64,000 nt of DNA from Calothrix sp. NIES-2100. Lineage in GTDB: Bacteria > Cyanobacteriota > Cyanobacteriia > Cyanobacteriales > Nostocaceae. A program made the position numbers and the translations under genes. Positions 17,614-25,913 of the stretch are shown here, one piece after another. Position 1 is the first letter of the stretch. Every line of letters begins with the position of its first letter. The stretch lies in the NCBI RefSeq assembly GCF_002368195.1, contig NZ_AP018178.1, positions 3,632,276 to 3,696,275 on the forward strand. The letters are read 5' to 3'. The notes beneath the pieces are model-generated. The model was not told the DNA's origin. It did not search any database and worked only from the letters and a program-made list of their open reading frames with translations.

Positions 17614-18825
17614 ATGCAGGTTCTATACAAAAAAATCCTCGATTTGGATATCTGGCATGATTATTACCTAGGCCAGCCCGATCCTCCTAAGTCACCACCA
17701 CCTGATTATGATATTTCTGAGATATTGACAGTAGTACCTACACCAGAATGTCTGCGGATATTGCGAAATCTACATTGGATATTTCGCCCACAGCCTAGGG
17801 GTGCAAGTATCTTTGCCCATGTAGAACAAGTATCATCCAGTGATTTTGGGACTGTAATACCAGTTAATCGTCCTGAACGGCTGACATTTTGGTTAGTGGT
17901 GCGCGATCGCTATTTTGCTAATTTCACAAATCTACCCCTGAGCATACCTCGCCATCTAATTTATTATTTCTCCAACCTCTCGGGTAATCAAGGTCATGCC
18001 TTATTCCTCACTCAACCTCTGTCGGTTTACACTGCCAATACCACATACCACCTGGGACAATTGGTAACTCACAATGGTAAGACTCTGGAAGCATTGCGCG
18101 ATCATACTTCTGATAGTACGAAGCCTGATGTCAAAAACTGGAATACCTTGCCTTTGAGTCAGTATGTGACAGAACTAGACCAACTACCACGATCAGGACT
18201 TTCTCGAACATATACCATCCCTAGAGCCTCGCCTCATCAGACATTTGGTTTGACCTTGTTAGATGTCAATAAACAGAAATCTTTTAGCTTTGAAGTTACT
18301 GTTCCAGATACTCATACTCCTGGTGAGCCGATCGCCACCAGCCTCAATTTTTCCGGGCAAATACCAGGCCGCTATCGCCTATATCTAGATGGTACTCAGG
18401 TAGATGAGTTTGTACTATTAGACCCGATGGCTGCTTCCAATGCCTTTGGGCTAGTAGAAATCTTGCTGAATCCCCAGCTAGTACCATCAGCTTTTTCCCT
18501 GTTGCAACCTCAGAACAAACAGACCCTAATTCAACCCCAAACCTATATCATCCGCTTTAAAAACCGCGCCACCCATTGGCGATATCGCTACGAAAAGCCT
18601 CATGGCTTCACCAAAGACGAGTTACCTAACTTTGAATTAAAAGATGAGAAAACTTACTTTACTAAACGACCGCAGGGATTACTGCGACAACCCAAGTATT
18701 TACTCATTGACGGTAAAGACCATCTGCTACCAGCACCAGGAGTGATGCTGATTAAGCCAGAAACACAGATTGATCCTGAAACAGAGAAAGAAGCGATCGC
18801 CATTTTTTCTGATATACATCTGTAA
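17614..18825 (+). CDS. CIS-locus protein of unknown function with carbohydrate-binding-like motif
   Basis: 403 residues, no family named. At aa 140-180 it reads ANTTYHLGQLVTHNGKTLEA followed by LRDHTSDSTKPDVKNWNTL, the Y-x-x-G-x-x-V...P...W pattern of type 3 chitin-binding/CBM5-12-like modules. The flanking regions are rich in beta-strand-like alternations (FSFEVTVPDTHTPGEPIATS; GRYRLYLDGTQVDEF), and there is no signal peptide or TM helix. A GAGGGG ribosome-binding site overlaps the upstream stop region. Position between cap and sheath suggests a particle component or assembly factor. A similar motif recurs in the TM protein at 30310, so both could contact envelope glycans or each other. Confidence 0.6.
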   Translation: MQVLYKKILDLDIWHDYYLGQPDPPKSPPPDYDISEILTVVPTPECLRILRNLHWIFRPQPRGASIFAHVEQVSSSDFGTVIPVNRPERLTFWLVVRDRYFANFTNLPLSIPRHLIYYFSNLSGNQGHALFLTQPLSVYTANTTYHLGQLVTHNGKTLEALRDHTSDSTKPDVKNWNTLPLSQYVTELDQLPRSGLSRTYTIPRASPHQTFGLTLLDVNKQKSFSFEVTVPDTHTPGEPIATSLNFSGQIPGRYRLYLDGTQVDEFVLLDPMAASNAFGLVEILLNPQLVPSAFSLLQPQNKQTLIQPQTYIIRFKNRATHWRYRYEKPHGFTKDELPNFELKDEKTYFTKRPQGLLRQPKYLLIDGKDHLLPAPGVMLIKPETQIDPETEKEAIAIFSDIHL

Positions 18826-18854
18826 CGAATCACATAATTACCAAGCACAAAACT

Positions 18855-20291
18855 ATGGCAAGTACCTACAAAACTCCAGGCGTTTATATCGAGGAAATTC
18901 CAAAATTCCCTCCCTCTGTTGCCCAGGTTGAAACCGCCATTCCTGCCTTTATTGGCTACACTCAAATGGCTAAGTACGGTGTCGAAAACTTTCACGCCGA
19001 TCCTGCTAATCCCATTCTGCGACCAATACGGATCACTTCGTTGCTGGAATACGAATTATTTTTCGGTAAAGCCAACAGTGAAAAGACAATTCAAGTTGTG
19101 ATCAAGGACACTAATAAAGATGGCAAACTGATTGATCGCAAAGTGAATGCCCGGATTGGCACCCCCAATCCCAACAACCTGTATTACGCCATGCAGGCTT
19201 TTTTCGATAATGGTGGCGGTCCCTGCTACATTGTCTCAGTAGGCCCGATGAGCGGCACCATCGATGTCAACGCCCTGCGAAATGGTCTGGCTGAAGTTGC
19301 TAAGGAAGATGAAGTTACCCTGCTGGTTTTTCCTGAAAGCCAAAGTCTGAGTGATGCTGACTATGCTAGCTTAATGACTGCCGCTTTAGAGCAGTGTGGT
19401 AAGTTACAGGATCGGTTTACGGTCATGGATCTCAAACTCCTCGCCTCGCCCCAAACCATCCTGGATGCAGCAAATGCTTTTCGGGACTTAAGCCTACCTT
19501 TGGACAACTTGAAATACAGCGCAATTTACACCCCTAACATTGAAACAATCTTCAACTATTTCTACGACGAGGATCAAGTTAGTATCTTCCGCAGTGTAAA
19601 TGGGGGCGCTGAAACGGAAGAAGGTAAGATGAATACCTTCAACCCTGCTACGACCTCCGGCGCTGATGGCACTCAATATGCCTTGATTACAGCAGCAATT
19701 GATCAAATGCCTCTAGTTCTCCCCCCTTCGCCATTAGTGGTGGGTCAATATGCGAGTACCGACAATGCTCGTGGTGTGTGGAAAGCCCCAGCCAATGTTG
19801 CCCTGGCTTCAGTAGTCAAACCTACCCTCAAAATCACAAATGACCAGCAGGATCAGCTGAACGTTCACACCACAGGCAAGTCCATCAACGCTATCCGGGC
19901 GTTTACTGGCAAAGGTACCTTAATTTGGGGTTCCCGTACTCTGGCTGGTAACGATAACGAATGGCGATATGTCCCAGTACGGCGATTCTTCAACATGGCA
20001 GAAGAATCGATCAAAAAAGCCACTGAGGGCTTTGTTTTTGAGCCTAACGATGCCAACACCTGGGTGAAAGTACGGGCCATGATCGAAAACTTCCTCATCC
20101 TGCAATGGCGGGCTGGTGCATTAGCTGGAGCCAAGCCGGAGCAAGCCTTTTATGTGAAAGTGGGGCTGAGTGAAACCATGACTGCCCTAGACATCCTTGA
20201 AGGTCGCATGATCATCGAAATCGGCATGGCTGTGGTGCGTCCAGCTGAATTCATCATCCTCAAGTTCTCCCACAAGATGCAGGAAAGCTGA
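18855..20291 (+). CDS. Contractile tail sheath protein (Cis2-like)
   Basis: 478 residues. The N-terminus YKTPGVYIEEIPKFPPSVAQ and then VETAIPAFIGYT is the hallmark of phage tail sheath proteins. The C-terminal part WRYVPVRRFFNMAEESIKKA...FVFEPNDANTWVKVRAMIENFLILQWRAGALAG is the conserved sheath core, ending with DILEGRMIIEIGMAVVRPAEFIILKF. Subunits form the outer helical sheath that contracts to drive the inner tube. Only one sheath gene is present, whereas Afp and PVC clusters have three. The sheath handshake arms are expected at the termini. Confidence 0.96.
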   Translation: MASTYKTPGVYIEEIPKFPPSVAQVETAIPAFIGYTQMAKYGVENFHADPANPILRPIRITSLLEYELFFGKANSEKTIQVVIKDTNKDGKLIDRKVNARIGTPNPNNLYYAMQAFFDNGGGPCYIVSVGPMSGTIDVNALRNGLAEVAKEDEVTLLVFPESQSLSDADYASLMTAALEQCGKLQDRFTVMDLKLLASPQTILDAANAFRDLSLPLDNLKYSAIYTPNIETIFNYFYDEDQVSIFRSVNGGAETEEGKMNTFNPATTSGADGTQYALITAAIDQMPLVLPPSPLVVGQYASTDNARGVWKAPANVALASVVKPTLKITNDQQDQLNVHTTGKSINAIRAFTGKGTLIWGSRTLAGNDNEWRYVPVRRFFNMAEESIKKATEGFVFEPNDANTWVKVRAMIENFLILQWRAGALAGAKPEQAFYVKVGLSETMTALDILEGRMIIEIGMAVVRPAEFIILKFSHKMQES

Positions 20292-20383
20292 CCAGCAAAT
20301 CATCTCATGGGCTAATCAGCGAATTAGCTCATAATCACAAATAAATAATCAATCGAAATTACTCATTTACTGATTAACTAATT

Positions 20384-20821
20384 ATGACTGACATTAACTA
20401 TCCATTACCCAAGTTTCATTTCCAAGTAGAGTGGGGCGGCAAACGCTTAGGATTCACCGAAGTTTCTGGACTCAATTTGGAAACTCAGCCCATTGAATAC
20501 CGTGAAGGAAATATGAAACAATATAGCAAGCTACAGATGCCTGGAATGCAGAAGTTTGGCCCCATCACAATGAAACGGGGGACTGTCAAGGGGGACAACG
20601 AGTTTTACACTTGGTGGAATACCGTGGCTCTGAACACAATTACGCGTCGCGATCTGACGATTAGTCTCTTGAATGAGAAGCATGAGCCAGTTGTGGTTTG
20701 GAAGGTTAATCGGGCTTGGCCGACGAAGGCAACTTCCACCGATCTTAAAAGTGATGGTAACGAAGTTGCGATCGAAACCATTGAGATTGTCTACGAAGGA
20801 CTCACTATTGAGAATAAATAA
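20384..20821 (+). CDS. Inner tube protein (gp19 family, Cis1-like)
   Basis: 145 residues. FHFQVEWGGKRLGFTEVSGL...YREGN...KFGPITMKRGTVKGDNEFYTWWNT...WKVNRAWPTKATSTDLKSDGNEVAIETIEIVYEGL matches the T4 gp19-like tube family of phage tails and CIS particles. Stacked hexameric rings of this protein make the tube that is propelled into the target. The start is ATG 20384. It is followed after six bases by a second tube-family gene. Confidence 0.93.
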   Translation: MTDINYPLPKFHFQVEWGGKRLGFTEVSGLNLETQPIEYREGNMKQYSKLQMPGMQKFGPITMKRGTVKGDNEFYTWWNTVALNTITRRDLTISLLNEKHEPVVVWKVNRAWPTKATSTDLKSDGNEVAIETIEIVYEGLTIENK

Positions 20822-20827
20822 TCTCTG

Positions 20828-21304
20828 ATGAAAACACCTACCTATCCTCCAGTTAGTTTCTTTTTTGAGGTCATTTTTCAAGGCGGAAAATTAGGTGAGG
20901 TAAAAACCGGATTTCAGAGCGTGACGGGACTGAGTGTAGATATGCAGACTGAGACCTTGAAGGAAGGAGGCGAAAATCGCTTTGAGCATACGCTTCCGGT
21001 GCGTAGTAAATATACTCCACTGGTTCTCAAGCGAGGCTTAGTGAAGGACTCAAAGCTGTCGAAATGGTGCATGGATGCCATTGTTAACTTTGACATCCAG
21101 CCCATGAATATAGTGGTGCATCTCTTATATCTCAAGCGCTCCGATACCCAAAAACCCCCTGAAAAGAGCGAACCCTTAATGACTTGGAAAGTGATCAATG
21201 CTTGGCCCAAAAAGTGGTCTGTTTCAGAATTCAATGCTGAACAAAATGCGATCGCGATTGAATCGATGGAACTTAACTACAGCTATTTCGAGCCGATGAA
21301 GTAG
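20828..21304 (+). CDS. Second gp19-family tube protein (Cis5-like)
   Basis: 158 residues. Same fold as the preceding gene but divergent: FFFEVIFQGGKLGEVKTGFQ...SVTGLSVDMQTETLKEGG...VLKRGLVKDSKLSKW...MTWKVINAWPKKWSVSEFNAEQNAIAIESMEL. In Afp/PVC-type systems a second tube paralogue forms the first ring on the spike/baseplate hub. Six bases separate it from the first tube gene, so the two should be translated together. Which paralogue forms the bulk tube cannot be decided from sequence alone. Confidence 0.9.
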   Translation: MKTPTYPPVSFFFEVIFQGGKLGEVKTGFQSVTGLSVDMQTETLKEGGENRFEHTLPVRSKYTPLVLKRGLVKDSKLSKWCMDAIVNFDIQPMNIVVHLLYLKRSDTQKPPEKSEPLMTWKVINAWPKKWSVSEFNAEQNAIAIESMELNYSYFEPMK

Positions 21305-21335
21305 CAATCATTCAAAAAATTAGGAGGGTTCTCCA

Positions 21336-21512
21336 ATGCCTCTAGAAATCCGAGAACTAGTGATCAAAGCCTCCGTCAATGATGGGGAGCAGGGACAAAA
21401 CACAAATCAAGGGTCAGCACAAAGCAGCACTAATGTAAATAACCAAGCTGATATCATTGCTGCCTGCGTAGAACAGGTACTGGCAATTCTCAAAGAAAAA
21501 TCGGAGCGATAA
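21336..21512 (+). CDS. Small DUF5908-like CIS protein (Cis6-like)
   Basis: 58 residues: starts MPLEIRELVIKASVNDG and ends with a short amphipathic helix (ADIIAACVEQVLAILKEK). The N-terminal PLEIRELVIK motif is the signature of DUF5908/Afp6-type small proteins found between tube and tube-initiator genes in injection-system clusters. The gene has a strong AGGAGG at 21322-21327 and stops three bases before the next ATG, which supports it as a real gene despite its size. Function in the family is poorly known; it is not always found in the mature particle. Confidence 0.8.
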   Translation: MPLEIRELVIKASVNDGEQGQNTNQGSAQSSTNVNNQADIIAACVEQVLAILKEKSER

Positions 21513-21515
21513 CTC

Positions 21516-22244
21516 ATGTTCAGCCAACCCGCCAAAACAGGTGAACTTACCAAAGTTAGGCTTGAGGCATATAAGGACGATCGCTATCAAAGCAAGATCG
21601 GGGCGTTCGATCTACCCATCAATCCGGAGCAGTTTTCCCAACAGTGTCACATCGAATACAACCGCAGCCAAGACCAGGGTTCTCAGCACAACGATCTGAA
21701 ATATAAATTCACTCGACCGCAAGAACTTAAGCTTGACTTTACCTTGGATGGCACTGGTGTAGTCCCTGACAAGCAAAATTCTGGGAAATTTCACCGAGAT
21801 GTTGTCGGGCAACTACAGGAATTTTTCCGGTTGACCTACAAAATGAATCCTGAGACCCACAAGCCTAATTTTCTGCGTCTGTTGTGGGGGGACTTTTCTT
21901 TTGGCTACGGCGAGTATGGCTTTAATTGTCTCCTGACCAATATCGAGATTAAATACACCCTCTTTGCTCCGGATGGTAAGCCCCTGCGAGCCGAGCTGAA
22001 AGCCACTTTTAGCAGCTATGTCGAGATGAAGCGGAGACTGCGAGAAGAAAACAAAAAATCTCCAGATCTCACCCACCAGCGCAAGGTAACAGCAGGTGAC
22101 ACCTTGCCCTTGATGACTTATCGCATCTATGACGACCCATCTTATTATCTCCAGATTGCCAAAGTTAACGGTTTGGTGAATTTCCGCCGTTTAGTGACCA
22201 ACTCCGATTTAAGATTCCCACCACTAGAAAAAACGGAACCATGA
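21516..22244 (+). CDS. Tube-initiator/baseplate hub protein with LysM domain (Cis7-like)
   Basis: 242 residues. The N-terminal part (LPINPEQFSQQCHIEYNRSQ...KLDFTLDGTG...RLTYKMN...PNFLRLLWGDFSFGYGEYGFNCLLTNIEIKYTLFAPDGKPLRAELKATF) is typical of CIS tube-initiator proteins. It is followed by a LysM segment (KVTAGDTLPLMTYRIYDDPSYYLQIAKVNGLVNFRRL, about aa 190-232). In related particles it joins the spike trimer to the first tube ring, and the LysM part may hold it against the baseplate. Its stop overlaps the spike start by four bases (ATGA). Confidence 0.9.
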   Translation: MFSQPAKTGELTKVRLEAYKDDRYQSKIGAFDLPINPEQFSQQCHIEYNRSQDQGSQHNDLKYKFTRPQELKLDFTLDGTGVVPDKQNSGKFHRDVVGQLQEFFRLTYKMNPETHKPNFLRLLWGDFSFGYGEYGFNCLLTNIEIKYTLFAPDGKPLRAELKATFSSYVEMKRRLREENKKSPDLTHQRKVTAGDTLPLMTYRIYDDPSYYLQIAKVNGLVNFRRLVTNSDLRFPPLEKTEP

Positions 22245-24013
22245 GCGATCTAATCATTCCGGAAAATTCGCTCTACAATGTTGCCACCTTCACGTTACTC
22301 TCTGAGGGTAAAGACATCACGAATGAGTATACCGTGCTTTCTCTGACGGTTAACCGAGCAGTTAACCGAGTGCCAACAGCAAAAGTTGTGCTGCGGGATG
22401 GTGCAACAGCAGAAGAAACCTTTGCAGCTAGCGAGGCTCCTGACCTGATTCCAGGTAAGGAAGTGGAAATTGCCATCGGTTACGATGGCAAGGATAAGAG
22501 GATGTTTAAAGGGCTGATTGTTAAACATGCAATTAAAGTTGGTGCAAATGGTGATTCTCTACTCATCCTCGATTGCAAAGATGTTGCCACAAAGTTAACC
22601 ATCGGTCGCCACAGTAGATACTTTACTGAAGTTAAAGACAGCGATGCCATTGCACAAATTATCAGCAGTTACAGTGGTATATCCTCAAAAGTGGAAGCTA
22701 CCAAGGTCAAGCATCCAGAAATTGTCCAATACTACGCTACTGATTGGGACTTTATTCTGTCACGGGCACAGATAAATGGGCAGATTGTGCTTGCGGATAA
22801 AGGCAAATTGCAGGTGAAAGCCCCAAACACCAGTGGTAGTCCTTTAGTTACCCTGACTTATGGTGGGAACTTACTGGAGTTTGAAGCGGAAATGGATGCT
22901 AGAAACCAGTATCAAGCTGTAAAAGCAACGGCTTGGAGCTATACCGATCAGACATTGGTTGAGGAAGAAGGGAGCGAGCCAAACATCGATAAACAGGGCA
23001 ATTTGTCAGGTAAGACATTGGCTAATGCGATCGCTCTCAGCACCTGGGAACTACGTCACAGTGGTCGAATACAACAGCCAGAACTCAAAGCCTGGGCTGA
23101 TGCTCAACTGCTGAAAAGTCGGTTAGCCAAGATTCAAGGACGGGTAAAGACCGTCGGTTACCCCGATGCCAAACCTGATGCCTTAATTGAACTCAAAGGG
23201 TTAGGTAAACGCTTCAATGGGTTAGCCTACGTCTCCGGTGTTCGGCACGAGATGATTGGCGGAGCCTGGTATACCCATATGCAGCTTGGTTTTGCACCTC
23301 AGTGGTTTTACCAGGAAACAGACATCGTAGATAAACAAGCATCAGGGCTACTTCCTGGTGTCAACGGCTTACAAATTGGGGTGGTGGTGCAGTTGCAGGG
23401 TGACCCCAACGGCGAAGACCGAATCTTAGTCAAAGCGCCGATTATTGACTCTCAAAGCGAGGGAATATGGTCTCGGATTGCCACCTTAGATGCGGGGAAA
23501 AATCGCGGTTCCTTTTTTCGTCCCGAAATTGGCGACGAAGTTATCCTGGGCTTTCTCAACGACGATCCCCGCGACCCTATCGTACTGGGGATGCTCAACA
23601 GCAGTGCTAAGCCAGCACCCCTAAAAGCTGCTGACGAGAATCATCACAAGGGCTTTTTTACCCGTTCTCAAATGAAAGTCAGCTTTGATGACGAAAAGAA
23701 AATCATCACCTTAGAAACACCAGGAGGTAACAAAATTATCATCTCCGACGAGGATAAGGGTATTACCTTGAAAGACCAAAACGGCAATACCATGACTATG
23801 AACGATCGCGGTATCACCATGAAAAGTCCCAAAGACATCACCCTAGAGGCTACAGGGAAGCTGACGCTGAAAGCAACACAGGATACCAGTATTGAGGGTT
23901 TGAATGTGAATGCTAAAGCCAATGCTCAATTTAAAGCTGAAGGTAATGCTGGGGCTGAAGTTTCGACAGGTGCGATCGCGGTGTTGAAAGGCTCGTTAGT
24001 ACAGATTAATTAA
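22241..24013 (+). CDS. VgrG-like central spike protein (Cis8-like)
   Basis: 590 residues. The N-terminal two thirds resemble the phage gpD/gp27-like hub (LTVNRAVNRVPTAKVVLRDG...KEVEIAIGYDG...MFKGLIVKH; YYATDWDFILSRAQINGQIV). It is followed by the gp5-type OB fold (VVVQLQGDPNGEDRILVKAPI...WSRIATLDAGKNRGSFFRPEIGDEVILGFLNDDPRDPIVLG, about aa 378-455). A C-terminal triple-stranded beta-helix with short repeated strands follows (IITLETPGGNKIIISDEDKG through LTLKATQDTSIE). Trimers form the puncturing needle. No extra effector domain follows the helix, so cargo is probably carried otherwise. It is translationally coupled to Cis7 and followed by its tip protein. Confidence 0.93.
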   Translation: MSDLIIPENSLYNVATFTLLSEGKDITNEYTVLSLTVNRAVNRVPTAKVVLRDGATAEETFAASEAPDLIPGKEVEIAIGYDGKDKRMFKGLIVKHAIKVGANGDSLLILDCKDVATKLTIGRHSRYFTEVKDSDAIAQIISSYSGISSKVEATKVKHPEIVQYYATDWDFILSRAQINGQIVLADKGKLQVKAPNTSGSPLVTLTYGGNLLEFEAEMDARNQYQAVKATAWSYTDQTLVEEEGSEPNIDKQGNLSGKTLANAIALSTWELRHSGRIQQPELKAWADAQLLKSRLAKIQGRVKTVGYPDAKPDALIELKGLGKRFNGLAYVSGVRHEMIGGAWYTHMQLGFAPQWFYQETDIVDKQASGLLPGVNGLQIGVVVQLQGDPNGEDRILVKAPIIDSQSEGIWSRIATLDAGKNRGSFFRPEIGDEVILGFLNDDPRDPIVLGMLNSSAKPAPLKAADENHHKGFFTRSQMKVSFDDEKKIITLETPGGNKIIISDEDKGITLKDQNGNTMTMNDRGITMKSPKDITLEATGKLTLKATQDTSIEGLNVNAKANAQFKAEGNAGAEVSTGAIAVLKGSLVQIN

Positions 24014-24056
24014 TGGATAAACCGAACCATTAATTCTACTCAAAAAGGAAAAACCT

Positions 24057-24350
24057 ATGGGAAAACCTGCTGCTCGCCTCACTGATATGCATGTCTGTCC
24101 AATGGTAACTGGGGTTGTCCCCCATGTTGGCGGCCCGATCGTAAGTCCAGGAGTACCAAATGTCTTAATTGCTGGGATACCAGCCGCTGTAGTGGGTGAT
24201 ACATGCACCTGTACTGGGCCACCAGATGCCATCATCCTGGGATCGACAACCGTGACGATCGGGGGAAAACCCGCCGCTCGGATTGGAGATACCACATCTC
24301 ACGGAGGCTCGATTGTGTTAGGAGCATTCACCGTACTGATCGGAGGCTGA
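24057..24350 (+). CDS. PAAR-repeat spike tip protein (Cis10-like)
   Basis: 97 residues with the PAAR layout: GKPAARLTDMHVCP at the N-terminus and GGKPAARIGDTTSHGG near the C-terminus, with H/C residues (H12, C14, C62, C64 and H86) available as metal ligands. PAAR proteins sharpen the spike trimer and may carry effectors. There is no extension beyond the PAAR core. It has an AAGGA site at 24045-24049. A TnpB element is inserted only three bases after its stop codon, cutting it off from the rest of the baseplate genes. Confidence 0.93.
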   Translation: MGKPAARLTDMHVCPMVTGVVPHVGGPIVSPGVPNVLIAGIPAAVVGDTCTCTGPPDAIILGSTTVTIGGKPAARIGDTTSHGGSIVLGAFTVLIGG

Positions 24351-24352
24351 CG

Positions 24353-24520
24353 TGACAACTTTCACCGCTAATTGCAAGCAATGTAGCGGGAGCATCTCAA
24401 ATTCACAAATGAGACTTGCTGCTTCACGGGCTGACTATTGTCTAAGCCTCCACAGCCAGAAATCGGTAGTCCAACCGATCCACGCTTTAAAAGATTCAAT
24501 GCGCTGTTCCAATCGCGGTC
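24353..24520 (-). ncRNA. Candidate omega RNA of the TnpB element
   Basis: In characterised IS200/IS605 elements the guide RNA is made from the tnpB 3' end through the right-end hairpin, with the guide just outside the element. Here the hairpin at 24365-24389 sits exactly at the tnpB stop, so an RNA of this form is expected, with its guide drawn from the 3' end of the PAAR gene below position 24353. The 5' boundary is arbitrary. No transcription evidence. Confidence 0.35.
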
Positions 24521-25627
24521 AATGACCAATCCACACGAACAACTATGAACACGAATGAAGAGAGTTTTTTCGACCCTCTCACCACAACTCGAACAATTAA
24601 TACTCGTACCTCTAGGGTCAACCCCAAGTGTCAGCTTGCCGCGTTTTACCGCTACTGCTTGCATAATTTGGAGGAACGCGCTCCAGGCAACATCTAGTAT
24701 TGATTTAGCTAGTCGTGTTCTAGCTAATCCTCTAATGTTCAAGTTTTCAAAAACAATTAAGTCATAAGAGTTAACCAACCAATGAGCGACATGATAATGA
24801 AATTCTTTTCTTTGCCTTGCAACGTGCAAGTGAAGCCTAGCTACCTTGTTAGATTGCTTCTGGTAATTTTTAGACCCTTTGACCTTACGAGCAAGTTGGC
24901 GTTGAATACGTGCTAATTTTGATTGTGCCTTGCGATAATACTGCGGCACTTCAATACTTTCTCCATCAGCAGTAGTCAAAAATTTCTCTAACCCGACATC
25001 TATACCTGTGGCAGACTTAATTTCATCAACAGATAAAGAATCAGGAACAGTTTTATCTTCTAAAGAAAAACTGACATACCAACCATCAGCTTTACTTAAA
25101 ATTGTTGCTTGTTTAATCTCGAAACCATCTGGAATCGGACGATGCAAGATAACCTCGACTTCACCAATCTTGGATAATTTAAGAATATTACTTACCAGAT
25201 GTGCGCCAGCTTTGGGTGAATTAACACGCGGGAAAGTAAATGAACTTATATCACCACGCTTTTTAAAACGTGGTTTTCCTCCCTTTTTACCCTTCTTATC
25301 AGGTGTTAGCCATCGTTTCCACGCCTTGTCCAATCTCATCAGGTTTTGTTGTTGGCAGTCGGCATAGATGTTTTTGTAGTCGGGGAATAGTTCTTTAGTC
25401 CGTTTGAGGTCACTTGCTTGTGTGTAGTAATCTGCTTTCTCTGGTATCTCCCCAATTGGTTCAGAAACTAAGCTGCATCGGTCTATCCGTGACCTTGTAC
25501 GCATTAGCCAGTCAAGTCTTTCCCCTAGCGCGTAGTTCCAATGACGACGCAGCAACTCTCCCCAAGTCTCAAGAATGATAACTTGTTCGGGAGTGGGGTT
25601 GAGTTTGAACTGGTAAGTTAGTAGCAT
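24368..25627 (-). CDS. tnpB: RNA-guided endonuclease TnpB (IS200/IS605 family)
   Basis: 419 residues from MLLTYQFKLNPTPEQ, the standard TnpB N-terminus; the longer frame from 25675 adds 16 atypical residues. The RuvC-like triad is complete: D210 in GIDVG, E294 in VFENLNIRG, D372 in DRDWNSALNLL. The zinc-ribbon cysteines C345-x-x-C348 and C363-x-C365 are all present. An HTH-like N-terminal region contains NYALGERLDWLM and LPDYKN-like FPDYKNIYADCQQQNLMRLDKAWKRW. TnpB uses an omega RNA made from the element's right end to cut matching DNA and help the transposon persist. It is antisense to the CIS operon and intact, so the insertion may be fairly recent. Confidence 0.95.
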   Translation of the reverse strand: MLLTYQFKLNPTPEQVIILETWGELLRRHWNYALGERLDWLMRTRSRIDRCSLVSEPIGEIPEKADYYTQASDLKRTKELFPDYKNIYADCQQQNLMRLDKAWKRWLTPDKKGKKGGKPRFKKRGDISSFTFPRVNSPKAGAHLVSNILKLSKIGEVEVILHRPIPDGFEIKQATILSKADGWYVSFSLEDKTVPDSLSVDEIKSATGIDVGLEKFLTTADGESIEVPQYYRKAQSKLARIQRQLARKVKGSKNYQKQSNKVARLHLHVARQRKEFHYHVAHWLVNSYDLIVFENLNIRGLARTRLAKSILDVAWSAFLQIMQAVAVKRGKLTLGVDPRGTSINCSSCGERVEKTLFIRVHSCSCGLVIDRDWNSALNLLKRGSVGLPISGCGGLDNSQPVKQQVSFVNLRCSRYIACN

Positions 25628-25661
25628 ATAACTATTGTACAGCATTAATCCGTACTTTTGT

Positions 25662-25802
25662 ATGACTACTCGCATAGATATTAGACTCCCAGAGCAAGAG
25701 TTGGAAATATTAAAAACCTACTGCCAACAACAAGATAGAACTCAAACAGAGGTAATTCGTGAATTTATCCGTAGTCTTAGAAAGAAAATCAAAAACCAAT
25801 GA
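25662..25802 (+). CDS. Small ribbon-helix-helix (CopG-like) protein of the TnpB element
   Basis: 46 residues: TTRIDIRLPEQELEILKTYC then QQQDRTQTEVIREFIRSL and a basic tail RKKIKNQ. The beta strand TRIDIRLP plus two helices is a classic RHH DNA-binding fold. It starts 35 bases from the chosen tnpB start and is divergent, so the two promoters must overlap and RHH is a natural candidate to control tnpB. It is the only gene of the element transcribed in the CIS direction. Confidence 0.7.
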   Translation: MTTRIDIRLPEQELEILKTYCQQQDRTQTEVIREFIRSLRKKIKNQ

Positions 25803-25805
25803 ATT

Positions 25806-25869
25806 GGCAATTATCGGGGTATCGTTAGCGAAGCGGTAGCGAGGAACGAGCGTCACCCCAATAATTGCC
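25806..25869. repeat. Long inverted repeat between RHH gene and gp25
   Basis: GGCAATTATCGGGGT (25806-25820) pairs with ACCCCAATAATTGCC (25855-25869) with one mismatch. The loop contains a Nostoc-type repeat (AGCGAAGCGGTAGCGAGG). It may terminate the RHH transcript, or be a dispersed repeat, or form part of the element's left end. It lies 44 bases before the Cis9 start. Confidence 0.6.
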
Positions 25870-25913
25870 CTCCTATCCCCCATCACCGCCAATTGGAGTA
25901 CCCGGAGCCTGAC

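Larger units (their letters stand above)
24353..25802 (-). mobile_element. IS200/IS605-type element with tnpB only, plus divergent RHH gene
   Basis: The right end is marked by a subterminal hairpin at 24365-24389 (CCGCTA-ATTGC / GCAAT-G-TAGCGG) that overlaps the tnpB stop, and the terminus is placed near TGACA at 24353-24357. The element lacks a Y1 transposase (tnpA) gene, so it would need one in trans. The left end is less certain: it may include the small RHH gene and possibly the hairpin at 25806-25869. It lies between PAAR and gp25, antisense to the operon. Confidence 0.75.
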
